Shown in pieces: positions 5,722-12,152 of a stretch of DNA of 13,060 bases (position 1 is its first letter; every line of letters begins with the position of its first letter). A program made the position numbers and the translations under genes. This stretch comes from CARZYU01 sp964370085 (GTDB taxonomy: Bacteria; Bacillota_I; Bacilli_A; RF39; UBA660). The notes under the pieces were generated by a model. It did no database searches and was not told the DNA's origin. It saw only the letters and a list, made by a program, of their open reading frames with translations. The stretch is taken from NCBI GenBank assembly GCA_964370085.1, contig CAYJHI010000031.1:1-13060 (forward strand), read 5' to 3'.

Positions 5722-6612
5722 ATGAGTGATTTTTCTAAAATGCCAAATGTTTTGGTTGATATATATTTGATTAATAGAAAAACTGAATTAATTGAGTATT
5801 TAAGATATAATGATTTTAATTATGTGCAAATACGATCTTATTTAGTTAATGGGAAGGTTCATAGAAATCACTTTTCTAATTTATCAGATGAACAATTTGA
5901 AGTGTTTAGAGAAGATATTAGATCTAAATTGTCTTTTATTAATACTCTGCCTTTTTTTAATGTAAAGTGTTCTGATAGAGCACTTGTAGAGTTAGATAAA
6001 TATATGAAAAATATTAAGTTATTAAATGGTTTTTTAAATAGTGATAGTATTACTTATGATGAATATTTAAAGATTGAAACTAATTTTAGAAGTGGTTTTG
6101 GGAAAAAAATACAAGATTTTGATCCTAAAATGTATAATCTGTATTTGGAAAAAGTTGCTTTTTTTAAGAATAAGTTTCATACTGATTCATTAGAAATTGC
6201 CACTAAGATAGGACGTGGAATTGTTATTAGAAATGGTAAAGCAGCTAAGATTGATTCGATTGATGTACTTAATTTTTGCAGTGAAAAGGGAATGTCTGTT
6301 GGAAAAGTATATAGAGAATTGATGGGGGTTTCTCATGATTCTATTAATAGGAATTATTTAATAACTGCGATGAGAACTTTTAGAGATATATTGAGTGTTT
6401 CTGTTATAAATGATGTTTTTAATGATTATGAAGAAATTGCAAGACGTTTGCTTTTTGTTAAATATAATAAGCTTGAGAATTTTTCTACTTTTGAAATAGA
6501 AAAAGCTGATAAGTATTTAAGTGACAATGGAATTGAAAGACGTTTAACTTATATTAGAGATACTATTATTAGAAACAGAGAAGATAAGGAAAAGGTTGTT
6601 ATTAAGAAGTAG
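5722..6612 (+). CDS. Tandem paralogue C, unknown family
   Basis: A 296-aa soluble protein with the same four-block layout as B: block 1 at 18-80 (TELIEYLRYNDFNYVQIRSY, HRNHFSNLSDEQF, LPFFN), a middle helical block at 84-120, the core at 154-200 (LEIATKIGRGIVIRNGK, KIDSIDVLNFCSEKGMSVGK), and the C-terminal block at 255-287 (FEIEKADKYLSDNGIERR). Between core and C-terminal block it has its own sequence with no match in B. The TAGGAT ribosome binding site overlaps the stop of B. The extreme conservation of the IGRGI...GK...KIDSIDVL core between B and C, against a varied background, marks it as the functional centre. No known enzyme motif fits it. Function unknown. Confidence 0.82.
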   Translation: MSDFSKMPNVLVDIYLINRKTELIEYLRYNDFNYVQIRSYLVNGKVHRNHFSNLSDEQFEVFREDIRSKLSFINTLPFFNVKCSDRALVELDKYMKNIKLLNGFLNSDSITYDEYLKIETNFRSGFGKKIQDFDPKMYNLYLEKVAFFKNKFHTDSLEIATKIGRGIVIRNGKAAKIDSIDVLNFCSEKGMSVGKVYRELMGVSHDSINRNYLITAMRTFRDILSVSVINDVFNDYEEIARRLLFVKYNKLENFSTFEIEKADKYLSDNGIERRLTYIRDTIIRNREDKEKVVIKK

Positions 6613-6621
6613 AGGTGTTTT

Positions 6622-8076
6622 ATGTATAATGATATTTGTAAGAAACTCATGAGTGAATTGAAAGCAATAGTAGATGTAGATAAGTTTATTATTTTTAAAT
6701 TTGATCAAGAGTTAACTATAAAAAAAGATTATTTAAAGTTAATTGATAAAGAGAAGAATAATTCGATTACAAATGAAGAGTTAAAACTTTTAAATAGTTA
6801 TAATGCTTATTTAGTTACAACTATGCATAAAGATAGTATTGAAACTGATTTAGAGCATATGATTTTTAATCGTGCTAGGGATAAGAAAATAGAACTTAAT
6901 TGGCTAGATAAGGGTTGTGTATCTAGCAAAATGTTTTTTTCATGTTTAGTGGAATTATGTCATGAATTACGATGGAGTGATTATTCTTTAACGAGTATGG
7001 CTAGTAAATATTTATTGACTTCTTCTTTAGATAATGCGATGTCTAAAATAGATGATTATCATTTAGTTAATGGTGGATATAATGAATTGGTATTAGCTAG
7101 GAATAAACTTAAGAAAATTAAATTAATTTCTAATGAACGTCTTGAATTAATGAAAAAAATTTACAATGGAGATGTTTCTAGAATTACTAATATGAATAGA
7201 AATGATATTGATATACTTTTAGAACAATTAGAGGTTCTAAGATATACTAGTTCTGTTAACTATGTTTCTGATAAAAAAGAAGTTAGTGATGTTGATAAAG
7301 ATAATATTATTAATAGTATTGCTAATAATGTTAAAAATAGTTCTTTAAATAAAATTATGGAAATGAAAGAAAAAGAAGCATTAAAGTTAGAAATGAGAAG
7401 AAAAATCAATTTTCAAGAAACATTAAAGGCGTGTTATGGATTAATTTTTAATTACAATGATATGAAAGATATGAGAAAACAATTCAGAAACTTATCTATT
7501 TTAATTGGAAGGCTTAATAATATTAACCATTCTTTTGGTGATGAATTTACTGAACAAGTTGAAGAAGTTATTAAATATAACAAAGAAATTAAAAAAGAAT
7601 ATATTAAGTATACTTGTGATGTCTTTTCTACTATTAATAAAGCATATAAAAAAGGGATTGTTGTTGGTGATAAAGTTAGAAGCTTTGATGTGATTGACTT
7701 AATGGAAATGTTGCCTAAGGGATGTAGTTTGATTAATGCTCAATATTTTTTAGATAATCATTTTGTTGCTAATGAAGTGTGTGGTTTTTTAAATTTTGTT
7801 AAAAGAATTAATAAATCAAGAAGAGATTTTCCTGAATTATTAGTATGTGAGTTAGGTAGTTATGCTGATACTAAATTTAAAATGAGTGATAATCCTCGTG
7901 TTAGGGATTATATTTCTAGTATGGGAAAAACAGTGCATAGTGATATTTTTATAGCAGTAATTGCACGTGCTAAGAATGGGTATTTGCCTTTTGAAGTTAA
8001 TTTGGTTAATAAAAGGCAGCTTACTTTAGGAAAAACTTATAATAAAAAGAATAGTAAATATGTTATAATAAAATAG
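6622..8076 (+). CDS. Large relative D of the A-B-C family
   Basis: A 484-aa soluble protein of unknown family. Residues 1-240 are its own, mostly helical, with a Cys/Trp-bearing stretch at 98-120 (KGCVSSKMFFSCLVELCHEL). Residues about 240-330 are strongly charged and probably coiled coil. Residues 284-385 match the middle and core blocks of B and C: MRKQFRNLSILIGRLNNI parallels the LENYREKVLRLSYFLG helix of B, and DVFSTINKAYKKGIVVGDK with FDVIDLMEMLPKGCSL parallels the IGRGI...IDSIDVL core. The last 80 residues (NPRVRDYISSMGKTVHSDIF..., ending KKNSKYVIIK) are again unique. Its ribosome binding site AGAGGTG overlaps the stop of C. It may be the partner or scaffold of A-C, which is inference from operon position and the shared module. 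Confidence 0.8.
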   Translation: MYNDICKKLMSELKAIVDVDKFIIFKFDQELTIKKDYLKLIDKEKNNSITNEELKLLNSYNAYLVTTMHKDSIETDLEHMIFNRARDKKIELNWLDKGCVSSKMFFSCLVELCHELRWSDYSLTSMASKYLLTSSLDNAMSKIDDYHLVNGGYNELVLARNKLKKIKLISNERLELMKKIYNGDVSRITNMNRNDIDILLEQLEVLRYTSSVNYVSDKKEVSDVDKDNIINSIANNVKNSSLNKIMEMKEKEALKLEMRRKINFQETLKACYGLIFNYNDMKDMRKQFRNLSILIGRLNNINHSFGDEFTEQVEEVIKYNKEIKKEYIKYTCDVFSTINKAYKKGIVVGDKVRSFDVIDLMEMLPKGCSLINAQYFLDNHFVANEVCGFLNFVKRINKSRRDFPELLVCELGSYADTKFKMSDNPRVRDYISSMGKTVHSDIFIAVIARAKNGYLPFEVNLVNKRQLTLGKTYNKKNSKYVIIK

Positions 8077-8084
8077 GTGATAAG

Positions 8085-8813
8085 ATGAGAAAGACAGTTG
8101 TTGTTACTGGTTCTAGTAGAGGACTAGGGAAATCTATTATAGGTGAATTTGCTAAGAATGATTATAATGTTGTTATATGTTATTGTAGTGATAAAGATAA
8201 TGCTTTAAGAGTAGAAAAAGAAATAAAGAAGTTATATTCTGTAGATACATTAGTTATTAAAGTAGATATTTCTAATGAGGAGGATGTTGATTACTTAGTT
8301 AGTTCTACTATTAATAAATTTGGATCAATAGATGTGTTAGTTAATAATGCTGGTGTAGCAATTGATACTTGTTTTGAAGATAAAACTAAGGTTAATTTTA
8401 TGAGAACTTTAGAGGTTAATTTAGTGGGTACTTTTTTAATGAGTAAAAGAGTTGGTTTAGAAATGCTTAAGAATAAAAGTGGATCAATTATTAATATTGC
8501 TTCTACTAATGGTATTGATACAGAGTATGTTGAAAGTATTGATTATGATGCTTCTAAAGCAGGGGTTATTTCTTTAACTAAGAACTTGGCTAATTATTTT
8601 AGTCCTTATATAAGGGTTAATTGTATAGCACCTGGGTGGTTTAATTCTGATATGAATAAAGAACTTAGTGCTGAGTTTATAAAAGAAGAAGAATCTAAAA
8701 TATTACTTAATAGATTTGGGGATGTAGAAGAGATTAGTAAAGTTGTTTATTTTATTAGTAATAGTTCTTATATAAACAGTGAAGTTATTAGAGTAGATGG
8801 AGGTATTAAATAA
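8085..8813 (+). CDS. SDR-family NAD(P)H oxidoreductase, FabG-like
   Basis: This 242-aa classical short-chain dehydrogenase has the Rossmann glycine motif TGSSRGLG (8-15), D61 in VDIS, NNAG (87-90), active-site N112, S140 (NIAST), Y154 and K158 (YDASK), and the IAPGWF segment after strand 6, ending in RVDGG. All catalytic residues are present and the length is typical. The nearest familiar relatives are 3-oxoacyl-ACP reductases (FabG, fatty-acid elongation), but the operon has no other fatty-acid gene, so it may reduce another substrate. The ribosome binding site AGGTGAT overlaps the stop of D. Its TAA shares one base with the ATG of the next gene, so the two enzymes are translationally coupled. 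Confidence 0.88.
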   Translation: MRKTVVVTGSSRGLGKSIIGEFAKNDYNVVICYCSDKDNALRVEKEIKKLYSVDTLVIKVDISNEEDVDYLVSSTINKFGSIDVLVNNAGVAIDTCFEDKTKVNFMRTLEVNLVGTFLMSKRVGLEMLKNKSGSIINIASTNGIDTEYVESIDYDASKAGVISLTKNLANYFSPYIRVNCIAPGWFNSDMNKELSAEFIKEEESKILLNRFGDVEEISKVVYFISNSSYINSEVIRVDGGIK

Positions 8814-10018
8814 TGTTTTTTAATGAAGAGAAAGTAATTAATAAACAATTACTTGAAGTTGATAGAATAGAATCTATTAATAGTAAGAAAGTATTGAATG
8901 CTTTTCATGAGTGTAGGGTTACAGATTCTTTATTTAATACTACTACTGGTTATGGTTATAATGATTTAGGTAGAGATGTTATTGAAGAGGTTTATGCGAA
9001 AGTATTTAAAGCAGAAGATGCTTTAGTAAGAAATCAATTTATTTCTGGTACTCATGCTTTAACGGTTACTTTATTTGGGTTGTTAAGACCTAATGATACA
9101 TTACTTAGTATTACGGGGAAACCTTATGATACTATGGATAAAGTTATTGGAATAGAAGAGAATGCTAGTAGTTTAAAAGCTTTTGGTATTAACTATGAAC
9201 AAATTGATTTAATAGATAATGAATTTGATTATGATGGTATTAAGAAGTATTTAGAAACTAAGTCTTGTAAGGTAATTGAGATTCAAAGATCTAAGGGATA
9301 TTCTACTAGAGGGAGTTTAGTTCTTTCTAAAGTGGAAGAGGTTATTAAGTTTATTCGTTCTATTAACAAAGAAGTTATTATTATGATTGATAACTGTTAT
9401 TGTGAGTTTGTTAGTGATAGAGAACCTATTGAGGTTGGAGCAGATATTTGTGTTGGTTCGCTTATTAAGAACTTAGGTGGCGGAATTGCAACTAATGGTG
9501 CTTATGTTGTTGGTAGACGTGATTTAATTGAGTTAGTTTCTGAGAGATTAACTGTTCCTTCACAGGGGAAAGAAGTAGGACCTAGTTTAGGTGCTAATAA
9601 GATGTTTTTACAAGGTTTATATATGGCTCCTAGTGTGGTTGCTAGTAGTTTGAAGACTGCAATACTTACTAGTAAGGTTTTAGAAGACTTAGGGTACATA
9701 GTTGAACCTAAATATAATGAAGAGCGTGCTGATATAGTACAGAATATTATATTTAAAGATAGAGAAAAACTTATTAAGTATTGTCAAGGAATTCAAATGG
9801 CTTCTGCAATAGATGCTCATTTTTTACCCGAGGCTTCTGATATGCCTGGATATAGTGATCAAATTATTATGGCATCTGGTTCTTTTGTGCAAGGTTCATC
9901 TATTGAGATAAGTTGTGATGGTCCTTTAAGAGATCCATATATTGCTTATCAACAAGGTTCAATTACATATAGTTATGGTAAAATAGCTTTAGAGAAGGCA
10001 ATTAATAATATAAAATAA
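8813..10018 (+). CDS. YnbB/aluminium-resistance-type PLP enzyme
   Basis: A 401-aa PLP-dependent enzyme of fold type I, of the methionine gamma-lyase-related 'aluminium resistance' family (Bacillus YnbB). The N-terminal signature FNTTTGYGYNDLGRD (41-55) is characteristic. SGTHA (78-82) is in the position of the phosphate-binding loop, D193 in MIDNCYCEF should contact the pyridine nitrogen, and K219 in SLIKNLGGG is the likely Schiff-base lysine. Length is normal for the family (about 400-430 aa). The true reaction of the family is poorly known; C-S lyase activity is the usual assumption. Start: ATG overlapping the SDR stop, with GGAGGT eight bases upstream. It is the last gene of the operon, before the shared terminator at 10020-10041. 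Confidence 0.88.
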   Translation: MFFNEEKVINKQLLEVDRIESINSKKVLNAFHECRVTDSLFNTTTGYGYNDLGRDVIEEVYAKVFKAEDALVRNQFISGTHALTVTLFGLLRPNDTLLSITGKPYDTMDKVIGIEENASSLKAFGINYEQIDLIDNEFDYDGIKKYLETKSCKVIEIQRSKGYSTRGSLVLSKVEEVIKFIRSINKEVIIMIDNCYCEFVSDREPIEVGADICVGSLIKNLGGGIATNGAYVVGRRDLIELVSERLTVPSQGKEVGPSLGANKMFLQGLYMAPSVVASSLKTAILTSKVLEDLGYIVEPKYNEERADIVQNIIFKDREKLIKYCQGIQMASAIDAHFLPEASDMPGYSDQIIMASGSFVQGSSIEISCDGPLRDPYIAYQQGSITYSYGKIALEKAINNIK

Positions 10019-10019
10019 A

Positions 10020-10041
10020 AAAGGCATCGTTTGATGTCTTT
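10020..10041. terminator. Bidirectional terminator between convergent genes
   Basis: AAAGGCATC (10020-10028) pairs with GATGTCTTT (10033-10041) around the 4-nt loop GTTT, with one G-T pair. On the minus strand a good U-rich run follows (from AAAATAAAA upstream); on the plus strand the T-run is short. It ends the PLP-enzyme operon and the 113-aa gene, whose stop codon touches it. Confidence 0.8.
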
Positions 10042-10382
10042 TATTCTTGGTCTGCAGGTAGAACTGCTACTAAGGCATTTATAGCAGCTTTAACACTTTC
10101 TTTGGGAATAACGCCAACGAAACCTTCTAAGTTATCTTCAGTTAAACCAAATGATCTAATCCAACCTGATATTGTTACGATACGATCTTTTGTTTCTTCA
10201 TTTTCTACAAAGTCAACTTTAATATATTTAGAAGCTGACATTAGACCCATTCCTTTTTTAAAAACTTGTTCTCCTTTATAATCAAAGGGATGAAAGTCAT
10301 GAGTTTTTAAGATGTTGGTTGCTACTAACATAACGTTATCTTTATCTCTTGTTACTTTTACTTGTGTTATTGTTCTTGACAT
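10041..10382 (-). CDS. Hypothetical protein, 113 aa, strongly expressed
   Basis: I do not recognise this 113-aa soluble protein. The N-terminal half looks beta-rich (MSRTITQVKVTRDKDNVMLV, HDFHPFDYKGEQVFKK), as does RIVTISGWIRSF. The C-terminal third, GFVGVIPKESVKAAINALVA, ends in one amphipathic helix. There is no membrane segment or metal motif. GGAGT precedes the ATG by eight bases, and a promoter matching both consensus boxes exactly (10410-10438) drives it, so it should be abundant. Its composition is less AT-biased than the neighbours (more Ala, Val, Gly), as in well-expressed housekeeping proteins of AT-rich genomes. It faces the PLP-enzyme gene convergently and the 267-aa gene divergently. 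Confidence 0.82.
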   Translation of the reverse strand: MSRTITQVKVTRDKDNVMLVATNILKTHDFHPFDYKGEQVFKKGMGLMSASKYIKVDFVENEETKDRIVTISGWIRSFGLTEDNLEGFVGVIPKESVKAAINALVAVLPADQE

Positions 10383-10409
10383 ATTTTACTCCTATCTTTT
10401 ATCTATTAA

Positions 10410-10438
10410 ATTATAGTGTTTATTATAATGCTTGTCAA
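10410..10438 (-). promoter_or_regulatory. Exact-consensus promoter of the 113-aa gene
   Basis: The -35 is TTGACA (10438-10433), the spacer is 17 nt, and the -10 is TATAAT (10415-10410), all exact. Its -35 lies 11 bp from the -35 of the divergent plus-strand promoter. Confidence 0.9.
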
Positions 10439-10449
10439 TAGAGGAAAAG

Positions 10450-10478
10450 TTGATTTTATTGAGAAAATATGATATAAT
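10450..10478 (+). promoter_or_regulatory. Promoter of the two-TM protein gene
   Basis: The -35 is TTGATT (10450-10455, 4/6), the spacer is 17 nt, and the -10 is TATAAT (10473-10478), preceded by TGA as an extended -10. The start of transcription should be near 10485, 17 nt before the ATG. Confidence 0.8.
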
Positions 10479-10501
10479 ATGCGAAGTTTAAAGGGGGAAA
10501 T

Positions 10502-11305
10502 ATGATAGAAAATAATATTGATGCGGAATTTGATTTAGAAAATCATCTCTCTAAAAAATATGATAAAAAAACTTTTAAACCTAGATGGATTAATAATATT
10601 AAAATTTTATTGTATGGTGCTTTAGGTTTATTAGGTGTTAGTAAAACTTTTAATTTTCCTAGTGTTATGGATACTGTTAATCCGTATATTTATTGGGGAT
10701 TAACAATTTTAGCTGTTGCGCCTATAATAAAGAAGGTTTTTGAACCAATGAAAGAAGAAAATCTTGATTTTAAAAGAGAGGTGTATGAAGTTAAACAAGA
10801 AGATAAAGATGATGAAGTTAGTAAGAATAAAACTAATAATGTAGTTTTGTTACCTCAGGTTTTAACTTCAGTTAAGGATGAAGTTTCTTTGAATAAAAGT
10901 AATATTATTAAAATGGAACATTATTATGAAGATGATGTAGAAACTAAAGACGATGTAGTATATAACACATATGAAGATATGAAGGAGTGTATTACTGAAT
11001 TAAAGAGATGTTATAAAACTCCAAGAGAAAATTATAGTGATGAAGAATTATATACTTTTGTTGGCAATGCATATGTTGCTTTTGAAGAGATTGATAAAGT
11101 CGACATTTTTCCTGATATAATGTTTGAGCTTGTTAAAGAAACTTTTGCAGAAGCTTTAATAGAAAAACAAGAGGATGTTTGTATTGAAGATTATGTAAAT
11201 CAATTTGATTCTTTTGTAGAAAATAATAAGTTTTATATCGAAGAAATTTGTATTTGTAAAGAAGATGTTCAATATATTAAAGAATATTGTAGTAGTAAGA
11301 AGTAG
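10502..11305 (+). CDS. Two-TM protein with acidic cytosolic tail
   Basis: A 267-aa protein I do not recognise. After a charged start come two hydrophobic stretches, about 33-47 (IKILLYGALGLLGVS) and 61-77 (PYIYWGLTILAVAPIIK), which should form a membrane hairpin with both ends on the same side. Residues about 80-145 are a low-complexity linker rich in Lys, Glu, Asp and Asn. Residues 155-267 form a helical, very acidic domain with several Cys (MKECITELKRCYKT, EEICICKEDVQYIKEYC). Start: AAGGGGG five bases upstream of the ATG. Own promoter and a short terminator. It lies directly before a surface glucosaminidase gene, so a cell-envelope role is possible but not shown. Confidence 0.8.
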   Translation: MIENNIDAEFDLENHLSKKYDKKTFKPRWINNIKILLYGALGLLGVSKTFNFPSVMDTVNPYIYWGLTILAVAPIIKKVFEPMKEENLDFKREVYEVKQEDKDDEVSKNKTNNVVLLPQVLTSVKDEVSLNKSNIIKMEHYYEDDVETKDDVVYNTYEDMKECITELKRCYKTPRENYSDEELYTFVGNAYVAFEEIDKVDIFPDIMFELVKETFAEALIEKQEDVCIEDYVNQFDSFVENNKFYIEEICICKEDVQYIKEYCSSKK

Positions 11306-11309
11306 TAGT

Positions 11310-11329
11310 GAAATTGACTATTTCTTTTT
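11310..11329 (+). terminator. Short terminator after the two-TM gene
   Basis: GAAAT (11310-11314) pairs with ATTTC (11320-11324) around the loop TGACT, with T to 11329. The stem is short and AT-rich. Its last stem base and loop also form the -35 box of the next promoter. Confidence 0.5.
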
Positions 11330-11342
11330 CTTTTAGTATAAT
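11314..11342 (+). promoter_or_regulatory. Promoter of the glucosaminidase-like gene
   Basis: The -35 is TTGACT (11314-11319, 5/6), the spacer is 17 nt, and the -10 is TATAAT (11337-11342, exact). It starts inside the preceding terminator hairpin and gives a leader of about 33 nt. Confidence 0.78.
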
Positions 11343-11381
11343 ATTAGTGCTTATTTAATATATAAGTACAAAGGAGATATA

Positions 11382-12086
11382 ATGTTTAATAAAACGATGG
11401 TATTAGCAGTTTTAGGTATTATGCTGATTAGTTCAGGTATTACGGGATTGGTAGTATTAGATAAAGAAGAAGTTTTGGAAGACGTAGTAGTCGCAGTTAA
11501 TAAGGAACAACTTCTAGAAGAGAATAAGTTATATGAGGGAACTGTTTTAGGAGATTTAGACTTTGAAGAAGTTGTTGAATCTAATGAGGCAGTAGAAGAA
11601 GATGTTGAAACTAATGATGGTTTTGACGAAATTATAGAAGAAGAAGTGGAAGAAGTTATAACTGATCCAATAGTATGGAATAATATGACTCGTAATCAAA
11701 TAGTTGATCAAATTAATTTATCACTTAATTCTACTATTAGTGGAAAAGCAGATGTTATAGTTGATCAATCGTTGTCTTTAGGAGTAGATCCGTATTTATC
11801 AACGGCAATTATATTACATGAAACAGGATGTAAATGGGAATGTAGTTATTTAGTTACTTCTTGTAATAATGTAGGTGGTCAAAAGGGAAGTCCTTCTTGT
11901 AATGGAGGAAGTTATAAATATTATGCTACTTTAGATGAGGGGATTAGAGGAGTTATTTCTAATTTGTATAATAATTATTATGCATATGGTTTAACTTTAC
12001 CTGATACTATTGGTCCTAAGTATGCAGCAGATCCAACTTGGTCTGAGAAAATATGGAATTATATGGGAGATATTCAAAGCAAGTAG
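11382..12086 (+). CDS. Secreted/anchored glucosaminidase-like wall hydrolase
   Basis: A 234-aa protein with an N-terminal hydrophobic segment (about 5-26) that is either a signal peptide or an anchor; no lipobox is seen. Residues 27-95 are a highly acidic Glu/Asp/Val linker. The C-terminal domain (about 98-234) has ILHETGC (144-150) with E147 as the likely catalytic acid, CNNVGGQKGS (161-170), YYATLDEGIRGVISNLYNNY (180-199) and YAADPTWSEKIWNYM (214-228). These match the layout of GH73-type N-acetylglucosaminidase domains (AIxxHETG...NN.G.KG...YAxDP.W..K). Four cysteines (150, 154, 161, 173) cluster around the active site and may form disulfides outside the cell, which is unusual for Bacillota wall hydrolases. 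Start: AAAGGAG seven bases upstream of the ATG. Expected role is peptidoglycan cleavage at the surface. Confidence 0.8.
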   Translation: MFNKTMVLAVLGIMLISSGITGLVVLDKEEVLEDVVVAVNKEQLLEENKLYEGTVLGDLDFEEVVESNEAVEEDVETNDGFDEIIEEEVEEVITDPIVWNNMTRNQIVDQINLSLNSTISGKADVIVDQSLSLGVDPYLSTAIILHETGCKWECSYLVTSCNNVGGQKGSPSCNGGSYKYYATLDEGIRGVISNLYNNYYAYGLTLPDTIGPKYAADPTWSEKIWNYMGDIQSK

Positions 12087-12102
12087 AAATACTTGTTTTT
12101 TT
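12080..12102 (+). terminator. Terminator after the glucosaminidase-like gene
   Basis: CAAGTA (12080-12085) and TACTTG (12090-12095) form a perfect 6-bp stem with the tetraloop GAAA, followed by seven T (12096-12102). The stem includes part of the stop codon. Confidence 0.85.
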
Positions 12103-12152
12103 GTCGTGTTTATTTATTAATGTCTTTTCATATACTTTGTTAGGAGGATAAT

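Noticed and set aside
7505..7693. Plus-strand open frame of 62 codons inside gene D
   Set aside because: It lies wholly within D in another frame, with Ile/Leu/Lys composition typical of a shadow frame.
9502..9699. Minus-strand open frame of 65 codons
   Set aside because: It is antisense to the PLP-enzyme gene, with no ribosome binding site or promoter.
12103..12152. Promoter for the ATPase (TATACT at 12131-12136)
   Set aside because: It would start transcription inside the ribosome binding site and has no matching -35.
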